DNA from: Spirochaetia bacterium
GTDB lineage: Bacteria; Spirochaetota; Spirochaetia; Treponematales; Breznakiellaceae
DNA length: 50,172 nt
Direction of reading: 5' to 3'
NCBI GenBank assembly: GCA_025997795.1
Contig: BNVB01000009.1
Span: 1-50,172, forward strand
Position 1 is the stretch's first letter, and each line of letters opens with the position of its first letter. This document shows, one piece after another, positions 9,720-17,556 of the stretch. The position numbers were made by a program, and so were the translations under genes. The notes under the pieces are model-generated. The model was not told where the DNA came from. It saw nothing but the letters and a program-made list of their open reading frames with translations, and ran no database searches.

Positions 9720-10189
9720 TAGCAGTAGGGTTTAAGCAGGGAAAAAGCTTCCTGGGAAGTATTCGCCTGAAAACTAAAAATGGTTTTACCCGGAACGGTT
9801 TTATCAAGATGATAGGTAATAAGACCCTTGTCCTCTGCGGCGCTAAAAATGATAAGGCAGCGTCCGGGGGCCAAACCCTGGGCGGCGCCGAAACCGGAAA
9901 TCATGGAGCTTAGACGTCCGGTAAATTCCCCCGCGGAATACTTAAGGGCTTCAAAGACACAACCCTGAAAAGAGCCAAATTTTTTGTGGCCCGAACTGAG
10001 GGCTTCCATTACCGCCTTTTCCAGCGGGGATAAACTGGGTTTTGCCGGCATAATACTGTGTTCACTTATGTCCGGGTTATAGGCGCTGCCCACATCAACG
10101 GTAAACATATCCATGGCGATATGTTTTTCTTCCGCTGTTTCATCAGGCAGGGGAGGGGAGTTGACCGCGGCTTTGTGTAAAAGCCCCAT
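9719..10189 (-). CDS. Hypothetical protein (156 aa) of DUF115 operon
   Basis: I do not recognise a family. The protein has no signal peptide or membrane segment. The N-terminal third looks flexible, and the rest looks like a compact alpha/beta domain (LSPLEKAVMEALSSG ... CLIIFSAAEDKGLITYHL). It overlaps both neighbours by one base (TAATG junctions at 10189 and 9719), so it is almost certainly co-translated with the acidic protein upstream and the DUF115 protein downstream. A partner or chaperone role in the same process is possible but has no direct support. Confidence 0.7.
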   Translation of the reverse strand: MGLLHKAAVNSPPLPDETAEEKHIAMDMFTVDVGSAYNPDISEHSIMPAKPSLSPLEKAVMEALSSGHKKFGSFQGCVFEALKYSAGEFTGRLSSMISGFGAAQGLAPGRCLIIFSAAEDKGLITYHLDKTVPGKTIFSFQANTSQEAFSLLKPYC

Positions 10190-11910
10190 TAAACTAAACC
10201 TAGTTCCTCAAAAAGCTTTTTATAGGTATCAAAATATTCGGACTTGGCAAATTCTTCAATTTTGTCTTCCGGCAGGGACTCCAAAAGCTGATCCATGTAG
10301 GACAGAACAGTTTTTAGTTCCTGTTTAAGGTTGGAAGGAATATCTCCGGCTGCTTTGTCTGTTGCACTTATGTCTGTAAGCGTTTCGCCGGGACCTTCTT
10401 CGGTAAGATCTGTCTGGGGGGCTGTTCCGGTATCAAAAGAAATATCATCGGAGCCAAAATCCGGCAGCGAAATATCCGTTGAATCGTCAATCAGCGGTGT
10501 TTCGGTTGCGGGGATCTCCAGGGTGTCTTCTGTTTCAAAAATAAAGTCGTCGGGCCCGGCGGTTTCTGGAATTGATGCCGCGGTTTCTGCCGCGCCAAAA
10601 TCGCTGCCCGAAAGACTTGGGTCTTCCATATCCAGATCAACAGAAATATTTTCCAGTGACGGTTCGGAAACAGGATTTTCCGTTATGTCCGCAGAAAGAT
10701 CCGGTTCGTCAATTATCGCCCCGGAAAGGTCGATATGCTCATCCGCCGGGGCCAGCGGATCTTCTTCCAGATAACTGGTGTCATCCGGCGGGCTGGTGAT
10801 GGGAGCGGCCCCTTCTTCCCTAAGGGAATTCAGTTCCAGGGATTCATCGCCAAAATCGGGAAGATCGTCTTCTATGGAAAAATCGTCTACGGTATTTTTA
10901 AGGTCATCCTCTACTTTGAGGGCTCCGTCCAGTTCCGAGAGGTCCGAATCGTCAAAGCTGATGTCCAAAGAGCTTTCATCGCCGGGGGTGTCCGCATTTG
11001 AAGTTTCATCAAGAAGGTTTTCCGCATCTGAAAGGGGAATATCAAAGGAAAGATCATCCCCTCCGCCGTCGACAATACTGTCGTCGCCGACAATACTGTC
11101 GCCGCCGGCGGCAAGGCTTTCATCGGCCCCGGCTTCTTCGGTAAAGTTTGCCGTGTTAAGAATATTGTCCAGTTCATCGCCGGTAAGGGCGATTTTTTCA
11201 TCGTCCTCTTCGTCAAAGAAACCGCCGCCCTTATCGGCGCTGCTTTCGCCTCTGGGTTCGCTGCGGACTGCGGACAGTTCGCTTTTAAGGCTGGCCAGTT
11301 CATTCTTAATGGAAGAAAGCTCATCGGCAATTTTCTGGAGCAGCTGGGTGGAAAGATCGGCGCCGCCCTGGCTGCGGTTCTGGGCCGGGCTGGAGACCTT
11401 TTCGGACGGTATTTCGGGTACCGTATTATCCAAATCGCCAAAATCTATGCTTTCCGGAATATCGCCGGAGTCCAGAAAAGCGTTCATGGAAACTTCGGTA
11501 AAGCCGTCTTTATCAATGGGTATGGGAGCGGGACCTTCGGGCAGCTCGGAATTTTCAGGAATTTCTTCAAATTCCACATCTGATGAATCAAGGAAGGTTT
11601 CGTCGGATGAATCGAGTAAGGTGTCGTCGGTGGTCTCTGGTGAAAAATCGGTAAAAGTATCTTCTGTTACAGATTCGGTAAGAACCTCTTCTGTTGAAGT
11701 TCCGGTATCGGGCGAATCAAGTGCAAAGTCATCAAAATCGGGCAATTCACCCAGTCCTGCATCCATATCCGGCAGCTCCTCTATATCCGGCAGGGAAGCG
11801 GAAAGATCCTGAGGTTCGGTTTTTACCCACACGCCGTATTCATCAAGCTCATCGGAAGAACCGATGGTTGTTCTGTCATCGTATATTGAAGGATCCGTTT
11901 TTCCAGCCAT
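10189..11910 (-). CDS. Large acidic low-complexity protein
   Basis: A 573-residue protein dominated by Asp, Glu and Ser, with many imperfect short repeats such as LPDFDD, DSSDETFLDSSD and DISLPDFGSDDISF, so most is probably disordered. A likely coiled-coil or helix (LSTQLLQKIADELSSIKNELASLK) lies at about residues 184-210. A basic/hydrophobic helical tail (SNLKQELKTVLSYMDQLLESL ... FEELGLV) is the only other ordered-looking part and may be the interaction end. No signal peptide. It is the first gene of the DUF115 operon and has a near-consensus promoter. Two 18-bp near-identical units (11071-11106) encode a duplicated DSIV segment. Function unknown; a scaffold is one possibility. The serine-rich opposite-strand frame is a shadow. 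Confidence 0.7.
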   Translation of the reverse strand: MAGKTDPSIYDDRTTIGSSDELDEYGVWVKTEPQDLSASLPDIEELPDMDAGLGELPDFDDFALDSPDTGTSTEEVLTESVTEDTFTDFSPETTDDTLLDSSDETFLDSSDVEFEEIPENSELPEGPAPIPIDKDGFTEVSMNAFLDSGDIPESIDFGDLDNTVPEIPSEKVSSPAQNRSQGGADLSTQLLQKIADELSSIKNELASLKSELSAVRSEPRGESSADKGGGFFDEEDDEKIALTGDELDNILNTANFTEEAGADESLAAGGDSIVGDDSIVDGGGDDLSFDIPLSDAENLLDETSNADTPGDESSLDISFDDSDLSELDGALKVEDDLKNTVDDFSIEDDLPDFGDESLELNSLREEGAAPITSPPDDTSYLEEDPLAPADEHIDLSGAIIDEPDLSADITENPVSEPSLENISVDLDMEDPSLSGSDFGAAETAASIPETAGPDDFIFETEDTLEIPATETPLIDDSTDISLPDFGSDDISFDTGTAPQTDLTEEGPGETLTDISATDKAAGDIPSNLKQELKTVLSYMDQLLESLPEDKIEEFAKSEYFDTYKKLFEELGLV

Positions 11911-11987
11911 TAGCCGCTCCCGCTAAACAGGTATATCAATAAGTATCGGAAGAATCCGTTAAATCAGCATACATTTCTTTGAATTAT

Positions 11988-12016
11988 ACTATAAATTATC
12001 ACTTTGTCTTTGTCAA
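11988..12016 (-). promoter_or_regulatory. Consensus-like sigma-70 promoter of the acidic protein/DUF115 operon
   Basis: On the minus strand: TTGACA (12016-12011), 17-bp spacer, TATAGT (11993-11988). The expected start of transcription is about 70 nt upstream of the ATG at 11910, so this operon has a normal leader, unlike several neighbours. Confidence 0.75.
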
Positions 12017-12064
12017 GGCGCCAATTTGGTAAAGAAGACCGTAAAAAAAGCCGTAAATTGAACA

Positions 12065-12538
12065 ATGGGTCGTTCTAAATACCTCCTGGTTCCCTGGCTT
12101 GTTCTTGCAGTGTATACTATTATTTCGTTGCACAGCGGGGCGGCGGGTATCGTATCCTACCGTGAATTACTGGTAGAACGGGAAAAAATACTGGAAAATC
12201 TCGACAGGCTGGAAAGGGTAAACCAGGAACTGGAAGGAGCCATGGATGCGCTGCTCTATGATTCGGAAAGTATCCGGGTCCGGGCCCGGGAGCTTGGTTA
12301 TGGGGCGGCAAATGAACGTTTTGTCCGTATTGTAGGGCTTCCCGGTGCAAAACGGAGCGATCTGCGGCCGGGGATGATCCGCACCGCCATTCAGCCTCGG
12401 GCGGTCTCCGATAAGGCCCACCGGATTACCGCCCTTTGTATGGGACTCTTGCTGTTTGCCTTTTTCCTGGCGGGGGATATGCTTTTTAAGAAGGAAACGG
12501 CCCGGCCCGCCGATGAGGTTAGGACAATTTACCCCTGA
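12065..12538 (+). CDS. Septum formation initiator (DivIC/FtsB-like)
   Basis: A 157-residue bitopic-type division protein. An N-terminal membrane segment (about residues 6-26) is followed by a coiled coil (ELLVEREKILENLDRLERVNQELEGAMDAL) and the family's short conserved end (YDSESIRVRARELGYGAANE). FtsB/DivIC links FtsL and FtsQ/DivIB in the divisome. Unusually, a second hydrophobic segment (ITALCMGLLLFAFFLAGDML, about 118-139) is present, so the C-terminus may return to the membrane; family members usually have one. There is no clear Shine-Dalgarno; a weak TAAATT ends 5 nt before the ATG. The 3' end overlaps smpB, which is convergent, by 20 bp. Confidence 0.8.
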   Translation: MGRSKYLLVPWLVLAVYTIISLHSGAAGIVSYRELLVEREKILENLDRLERVNQELEGAMDALLYDSESIRVRARELGYGAANERFVRIVGLPGAKRSDLRPGMIRTAIQPRAVSDKAHRITALCMGLLLFAFFLAGDMLFKKETARPADEVRTIYP

Positions 12539-12980
12539 ATTCCCTGGAAATTTCCCGTTTAACGTCCCGTTCCCGGATATCCGCCCGTTTGTCGTAGACT
12601 TTTTTTCCTTTACACAATCCCAATTCTACCTTGACCCGGCCGTTTTTAAAATAAAATGACAGGGGGATAAGGGTATAGCCCTTTTCTTCGGTTTTGCGGG
12701 CTATTCTTTTAATTTCTTCCCGGTGAAGGAGCAGTTTTTTTTTTCGGTCCGGGTCGTGGTTAAAGATCGAAGAAAAGGGATTTTCCGCGATACGGAGAGA
12801 CCGGAGCCAGATTTCCCCTTTGATCACCTCTGCCCAGGCATCGGGAAAGGAGATTTTACCGTCCCGGAATGATTTTACCTCGGTTCCCAGAAGTTCCAGA
12901 CCGCATTCGTAGGTTTCGTCCACGGCATAGTCGAACCGGGCCTTACGGTTAACGGCAATAACTTTTGCGCCTTCGCTCAT
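12519..12980 (-). CDS. smpB: SsrA-binding protein SmpB
   Basis: SmpB binds tmRNA and brings it to stalled ribosomes for trans-translation. The protein shows the family landmarks: NRKARFDY near the start, GLELLGTEVKSFRDGKISF, DAWAEVIKGEIWL, then SIFNHDPDRKKKLLLH and LGLCKGKKVYDKRADIRERD. The start at 12980 (MSEGAKVIAVNRKARF, 153 aa) gives the usual SmpB length; the longer frame to 13034 would add 18 residues that lie within the upstream gene. It begins one base after the stop of the PEGA/FGE gene, so both are one transcript. The C-terminal basic tail (KREISREFRGKLS) is as expected. Confidence 0.95.
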   Translation of the reverse strand: MSEGAKVIAVNRKARFDYAVDETYECGLELLGTEVKSFRDGKISFPDAWAEVIKGEIWLRSLRIAENPFSSIFNHDPDRKKKLLLHREEIKRIARKTEEKGYTLIPLSFYFKNGRVKVELGLCKGKKVYDKRADIRERDVKREISREFRGKLS

Positions 12981-12981
12981 A

Positions 12982-14550
12982 TTATCTGCCGTTTTTTTCC
13001 GCCCTGGGGGCGATGACGGGCCTGAAACCCACAAAGGGAGAACTGGTATCCGGGGGCAGGGATCCCCGGCTTTCGGGGCCCGCCGATCCGGGGGGATTCA
13101 CCCAGGAACCGCCCCTGACGGATCGTTCAATAACGGAAAGGCCCGACCTGTCGGCGGTATCCGCTCGGTCTGCTGCTGCTTTCCGTGCATTTGCGGCCGC
13201 TTGTTCCAGGATGTTTAGGGCCTTTTCCGGGGCGGGGAAAAAGTAAAGCGGCGCCCAGGGATCGGCGCACCATTCCCACAAAAGGCCGGTGGACTGTACC
13301 GCCGCCAGAGATTCCCATTCCGCCTCCGTGGGGAGCCGTACCTCATAATCCATTCCATTCGCAGTAAAAGCCGGGGGAAGTCCGGCATTAAGCCAGGCGC
13401 AGTAGGCCGCCGCAGCATACCAGGAGATTCCCGGCGCCGCCGGAACGGGATAGGCGGCATTATCTACAGGGATAAGATAGTCTTCTCCCACCAGGCCCTG
13501 TTTAACAAGATTTTCCCGGTTTTCCGCGGACCAAAGGGGGTTTGCCGTTGTAAAGGTCTTCCAGGCGGCCTCGGAGACGGGTTCGCTGGCGGCAAAAAAG
13601 GACGCTCTTTCTCCGTTTCCATAAAGGTCAAGGGAAATTTCCATAAAGCTGAGCCCTTCCAGGGTTCGGGAAAGAAGGGACCCACTGGATCCCGGGGACC
13701 CGCTGGATCCCGGGGACCCGCGTTCAATAACAGTCTTTTCCGCCGTTTTTTGCGCCCATGCCGATTGGGTAATTTTGTCCGCCGTTTCATGGGGCAGTAC
13801 TTCCGTAAGCCATAAGGCCGCAGCCGGTGTTTGTCCGATTACCAAAGAAGCTTCCCGCAGAGAACGGATAAGGCTGAGGGGAGAAGGGGAACGTCCGGCG
13901 TTATCAATCAGAAAAGCGGCCCGCAGCAGATCCCTGGCGGATGTTCCGGTTTCCGCATAACGGAGGGAAAGTGCTGCCATGTTTCGCAGGGATTCCCGTA
14001 CTGCCGGGTCCGCCGCCGCGGGGCCGGTACGATAGGCCCCTTCGGAAAGGCTTAGGGGAATCTGGAACCCTTCGACAGCTTCTCCCACGGCGGACCAGCG
14101 GATATATTCCAGCACGGCAAGGGCAAAGGTACCGGCGGGGTCCGGTACCTCAAGAGCGCCGGAAAGGGCCAGACGGCGGGGAACAAAGAGGGAACCAAAG
14201 TACCTTCCCTTTACTTCAATTTCCCGGCTGTCGGGGGTAAAACCGGGAAGGATAAATTCCACCCGGCGCTTCCCCTGGGGAATGAACACTTCGCAGGGAG
14301 TGTATCCCATGGTAATGCCGTCGATTCGTACCGCCGCCCCGGAAGGTTCGGAACTGAATAGACCCAGTTCACCGGGGTTTGAAAGCCCCGGATAGAGCAG
14401 CAAGAGAAAGAGGATGGCGAGCAGGATAAGTGCATAAAACCCGGTTAGATAATAACCGGGCCTGATTCCCAGAATAAGCGGAAACCGCACCTTATCCTCT
14501 TCTTTTATTTCAATGGCGCTTTTTTTACGGCGCACTAAATTGCGTAACAT
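12982..14550 (-). CDS. Membrane-anchored PEGA + formylglycine-generating-enzyme-like protein
   Basis: 522 residues. A cytoplasmic basic N-terminus is followed by one membrane segment (YLTGFYALILLAILFLLLLYPGL, about 34-56) and a PEGA domain (about 62-130: SEPSGAAVRIDGITMGYTPCEVFIPQGK). A helical middle region follows, and the C-terminus is an FGE-sulfatase/SUMF1-type fold (VSEAAWKTF, MDYEVRLPTEAEWE, LLWEWCADPW, RGGSWVNP, VGFRPV). Only one cysteine is apparent in the catalytic area, so formylglycine-generating activity is doubtful; such domains are often binding modules. An 18-bp repeat (13679-13722) encodes GSPGSS units just before the FGE domain. It heads the transcript with smpB and is predicted leaderless: the -10 ends 7 nt before the ATG. 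Confidence 0.75.
   Translation of the reverse strand: MLRNLVRRKKSAIEIKEEDKVRFPLILGIRPGYYLTGFYALILLAILFLLLLYPGLSNPGELGLFSSEPSGAAVRIDGITMGYTPCEVFIPQGKRRVEFILPGFTPDSREIEVKGRYFGSLFVPRRLALSGALEVPDPAGTFALAVLEYIRWSAVGEAVEGFQIPLSLSEGAYRTGPAAADPAVRESLRNMAALSLRYAETGTSARDLLRAAFLIDNAGRSPSPLSLIRSLREASLVIGQTPAAALWLTEVLPHETADKITQSAWAQKTAEKTVIERGSPGSSGSPGSSGSLLSRTLEGLSFMEISLDLYGNGERASFFAASEPVSEAAWKTFTTANPLWSAENRENLVKQGLVGEDYLIPVDNAAYPVPAAPGISWYAAAAYCAWLNAGLPPAFTANGMDYEVRLPTEAEWESLAAVQSTGLLWEWCADPWAPLYFFPAPEKALNILEQAAANARKAAADRADTADRSGLSVIERSVRGGSWVNPPGSAGPESRGSLPPDTSSPFVGFRPVIAPRAEKNGR
13679..13722. repeat. 18-bp tandem repeat (2.4 copies) in the PEGA/FGE gene
   Basis: Units at 13679-13696 and 13697-13714 differ at one base; a partial third follows. 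It is in frame and encodes Gly/Ser/Pro, lying in the linker before the FGE-like domain. Confidence 0.85.
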
Positions 14551-14557
14551 AAACTTT

Positions 14558-14587
14558 AGTATAAGCGCCTTCCCGGGTATTGTTCAA
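14558..14587 (-). promoter_or_regulatory. Sigma-70 promoter of the PEGA/FGE-smpB unit, predicted leaderless
   Basis: Minus strand: TTGAAC (14587-14582), 18-bp spacer, TATACT (14563-14558), then 7 nt to the ATG at 14550. No Shine-Dalgarno. The -35 box overlaps that of the divergent lepB promoter. Confidence 0.65.
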
Positions 14588-14608
14588 GGCGGCGTTTTTT
14601 GTTATACT
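14580..14608 (+). promoter_or_regulatory. Sigma-70 promoter of lepB, predicted leaderless
   Basis: TTGTTC (14580-14585), 17-bp spacer, TATACT (14603-14608), then 8 nt to the ATG at 14617. No Shine-Dalgarno. The palindromic octamer TTGTTCAA (14580-14587) supplies the -35 of both this and the opposite promoter. Confidence 0.65.
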
Positions 14609-14616
14609 GCCTGGCA

Positions 14617-15636
14617 ATGAGTACAAAACAGGATCGGGCGGAACATCCCTTTTTTACCAAACTGCAAAACCTCACCGAATCCCTCTTAACCCGTCAGCGG
14701 GCTGTCCAGCGTATAAAAAAAGAAAAACAGCGGGCAAAAAATCCGCTTCTGGACTGGGTAGAAGCTTTTATCTGGGCTGCCGCCGTGGTCTTGCTTATCA
14801 ATCAGTATCTTTTCCAGGCCTACCAGATTCCTTCCGGTTCCATGATAGACACACTTATTGGGGGCCTGCGGAGCCAGGGTATTTCCGACGACAGGATCTT
14901 TGTAAACAAACTTATCTATGGTCCCGAATTACTGCCGGGGGTGGCCAAACTTCCAAGCCCCATTAAACCTGAACGGGAAGATGTGATTATCTTTGAAAAT
15001 CCCGAATACTTTTCCAATGGTCCGCTTTTTGACATTGCCCAGCGGATTATCTATATGCTTACCCTCTCTCTGGTAGATATTGACCGTAATGAAACGGGGG
15101 AGCCCCGGGTTCACTTTTTAATAAAACGCGCCGCCGGAGCGGGGGGGGATTTGATCGAAAGCCGGGAGGGGGAAATGTACTTCCGTTTTGCCGGGGAGGA
15201 CCGCTGGGTAAGCGAGCGGGAATACCTGACGGCCCGTGGTTTTACCCACAACATTTCCCGGCTTATTACGCCGGAACAGTATCCGGCATTGGAAGCCAGG
15301 GGAAAAGCCCAGGCCTATATGGAACTGGGCCTTTTACCGCCGGGTGATCTTATGGAACGTGCCGATGCCTATACGGCTTCCAAGCCCGATGTGGTTGTCT
15401 GGAACCAGTCCCGGTATTCCTTTATCAGAAGCGCCCTGCCCCAGGATAGACGTTACCGGGAACAGCTTGCCCGGCAGGGACTGTGGTATGTACCCGAGGG
15501 CCGTATCCTTCCCCTGGGGGATAACCGGGATAATTCCCAGGACGGCCGCTTTTTTGGTACCGTAAAACTTTCTAAAATCCTTGGCGCCGGGGCGATTAAG
15601 TATTGGCCCCTGCGCAGGATGGGACAGATAAAATAA
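14617..15636 (+). CDS. lepB: Signal peptidase I
   Basis: Type I signal peptidase, the membrane Ser/Lys protease that removes signal peptides on the outer face of the inner membrane. After a basic 45-residue head and one membrane segment (FIWAAAVVLLINQYLF) comes the catalytic motif YQIPSGSMIDTL with nucleophile Ser75. The general-base Lys lies in FLIKRAAGAGGD, a variant of the usual KRVIGLPGD. The last box is LGDNRDNSQDGRFFG. The ATG at 14617 is preferred to one at 14599, which lies upstream of the -10 box. It is the first gene of a five-gene run; its TAA overlaps the next ATG. A G8 run (15141-15148) is in frame near the Lys motif. Confidence 0.93.
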   Translation: MSTKQDRAEHPFFTKLQNLTESLLTRQRAVQRIKKEKQRAKNPLLDWVEAFIWAAAVVLLINQYLFQAYQIPSGSMIDTLIGGLRSQGISDDRIFVNKLIYGPELLPGVAKLPSPIKPEREDVIIFENPEYFSNGPLFDIAQRIIYMLTLSLVDIDRNETGEPRVHFLIKRAAGAGGDLIESREGEMYFRFAGEDRWVSEREYLTARGFTHNISRLITPEQYPALEARGKAQAYMELGLLPPGDLMERADAYTASKPDVVVWNQSRYSFIRSALPQDRRYREQLARQGLWYVPEGRILPLGDNRDNSQDGRFFGTVKLSKILGAGAIKYWPLRRMGQIK

Positions 15637-16352
15637 TGGCAAACCGCTGGCGGCAGTATTCCTATGCAGAGCAAAAAAATTATTTACGCCGGGTGCGGAT
15701 TATCTTAAGCTGGATAGCCGTCTTTTTTTTGATCCACACGATTATTTCGGGACTTATCGTTTCCAACCGTTCACTGGAAAACAATACCATGAAACCCGGA
15801 CTTTTAGCGGGAGACCGTTTTGTTTTTTCTTCCTTTACCATTCAGCATTTGTTTCGGGAACATCCCGGCGGACGGCTGCCCTTTCGCCGCGGTCAGGTAG
15901 TGCTGGTGGACCGGGCGGCGGGGAAACCCCTGGCAAAAATGCTTCTGGACACGGTGGTGCGTTTTTTTTCACTCCAGCGCTACAGCCTTTTTCCCCGGGA
16001 GGATACACTTTTTATCAAGCGGGTTATCGGCCTGCCCGGCGATACGCTGAGCATCAATAACTATGTGGTTAGGGTAAAACCCGCCGGGGAAAATTACGAG
16101 TATACCGAATTTGAATTGGCCGAAAGCGATTATGTTCCCGAACTGCCCCAGGTTTCCCCCCAATGGGACGAGTCAATTCCCTTTTCCGGTTTTATGGATA
16201 CCATTACCTTAAAAGAAGAAGAATGTTTTGTACTCTCCGACGACAGGAGTATTACCAACGATTCCCGCACCTGGGGACCAGTTCCGGCAAATTCAATTAC
16301 CGGCCGGGCCCTGGTCCGGTACTGGCCGCTTAACCGCCTTGGACAGCCCTGA
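15636..16352 (+). CDS. Signal peptidase I paralogue with Thr at the nucleophile position
   Basis: 238 residues, an S26-family peptidase next to lepB. A membrane segment (IILSWIAVFFLIHTIISGLIV, about 22-42) precedes box B, ENNTMKPGLLAGD. The residue before the conserved Met, which is Ser in active type I signal peptidases, is Thr51 here (codon acc at 15786-15788). The general-base Lys is kept (Lys128 in FIKRVIGLPGD), as is the last box (LSDDRSITNDSRTWG). It could act as a Thr/Lys protease, be weak, or be a non-catalytic partner. The start is chosen because ATG overlaps the lepB TAA (TAATG) and gives the right N-terminal length. Confidence 0.85.
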   Translation: MANRWRQYSYAEQKNYLRRVRIILSWIAVFFLIHTIISGLIVSNRSLENNTMKPGLLAGDRFVFSSFTIQHLFREHPGGRLPFRRGQVVLVDRAAGKPLAKMLLDTVVRFFSLQRYSLFPREDTLFIKRVIGLPGDTLSINNYVVRVKPAGENYEYTEFELAESDYVPELPQVSPQWDESIPFSGFMDTITLKEEECFVLSDDRSITNDSRTWGPVPANSITGRALVRYWPLNRLGQP

Positions 16353-17556
16353 ACTTTCGCTCTACCTTCACATTCCATTCTGTACCGAAAAATGCGACTA
16401 CTGTGATTTTTATTCTGTACCCGCCGCCGCTCTTTCGCTGCGCGAACAGGATTTTTTGAAAAATCGCTTTATAGACAGCCTCCTGGCAGAAACAGAACGG
16501 CAGTTTGCGGAACTAACACCGGCGGCGGTACCAAGCATCTATATCGGCGGCGGCACTCCCTCGGTTTTGGGCGCCTCAGGCATGAGCCGGCTGCTGCGGG
16601 GGCTGGCGGAAATCTGCGGCCCGGCCCCTGCCGCCGGCCCGCCCCGGGAGATAAGCGTGGAAGCCAATCCGGAAACGGCGGAGGGGACTTTCCTTGCCGC
16701 CTGTGCCGATCACGGGGTAAGCCGCCTTTCCCTGGGGGTGCAAAGTTTTGACACCGGACTGCGGCGGGCCGTCGGCCGCCGGGGGGATACGGTCTTGCTT
16801 CCCCGGCGCTTGAGGGAGGCGGCGGAAATTTTTGGCCCCGGCCTTTCGCTGGATTTGATGAGCGGCCTTCCGGGCCAAAACCGGGAAAAACTGCTTGAAG
16901 ATATAAAAAAAGCCCTTTCGTATAAGCCCGGTCATATTTCCCTTTATGCCCTTTCGGTGGAGGAGGGTACCCCGCTGGCGGCCCGGTTTCGTTATGGACA
17001 GGGCGCTCATGACGAACAGGCTGCCGCCGAAGAAGCGGATGCTCTTTGGTTAACGGGCCGGGAAACCTTGATAAGGGCAGGTTATGAACACTATGAAGTT
17101 TCGAACTTTGCCCTGATGGGCCAAAACAATTCTAAACGCTGTGTCCACAATATCAGGTACTGGCGTATGGAAAACTGGCTAGGTATAGGCCCCGCCGCTT
17201 CGGGAACGATCATCGGGGAAAACGGCGGCATTCGTTTGTGGTATGCGCCGGATGTCGAAGCCTTTCTAGCGGGGCCAACGGTACTGAGGGAAGACCTGGA
17301 TCCGCTTACGGTGCTTAAGGAAACGATCCTTATGGGGTACCGCTATATTGAAGGGCCTGACCCGGTTTTGGTAAACCGGCGTTTTGGAAAAAAAATCGAA
17401 GAAATTATACCCAGAACCCTGGAAAAGTGGCAAAAGAGGACGGTATCTCTAAAAGAAGAGATCATGCTCTTTTTAAACGCTTTTTTACTGGACGCATTTA
17501 TGGAGCTGGATGAGTTGGAAAATAGTGTAAAACCGTATAGTATAGAGGAAGGATGA
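16339..17556 (+). CDS. HemW-like radical SAM protein (coproporphyrinogen oxidase-like family)
   Basis: A radical SAM protein of the HemN/HemW family. The 4Fe-4S motif is YLHIPFCTEKCDYCDFY (Cys at 15, 19 and 22 from the proposed start); Phe follows the last Asp, whereas true HemN has a further Cys, which favours HemW, a heme-trafficking protein. Other matches are IYIGGGTPSVL, RLSLGVQSFD, LDLMSGLPGQ, HISLYALSVEEGT, HYEVSNFA and NIRYWRMENWLGIGPAA. No ATG sits near the conserved start; I propose TTG at 16339, overlapping the second signal peptidase gene by 14 bp. The frame is open back to 16228 but that part is coding for the peptidase. The stop overlaps the next ATG (ATGA). Confidence 0.82.
   Translation: MDSPELSLYLHIPFCTEKCDYCDFYSVPAAALSLREQDFLKNRFIDSLLAETERQFAELTPAAVPSIYIGGGTPSVLGASGMSRLLRGLAEICGPAPAAGPPREISVEANPETAEGTFLAACADHGVSRLSLGVQSFDTGLRRAVGRRGDTVLLPRRLREAAEIFGPGLSLDLMSGLPGQNREKLLEDIKKALSYKPGHISLYALSVEEGTPLAARFRYGQGAHDEQAAAEEADALWLTGRETLIRAGYEHYEVSNFALMGQNNSKRCVHNIRYWRMENWLGIGPAASGTIIGENGGIRLWYAPDVEAFLAGPTVLREDLDPLTVLKETILMGYRYIEGPDPVLVNRRFGKKIEEIIPRTLEKWQKRTVSLKEEIMLFLNAFLLDAFMELDELENSVKPYSIEEG

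Noticed and set aside
10778..11812. 344-aa serine-rich plus-strand frame
   Set aside because: It is the antisense of the Asp/Glu-rich protein gene; the composition is the mirror of GAA/GAT-rich codons, and the minus-strand gene has a promoter and operon context.
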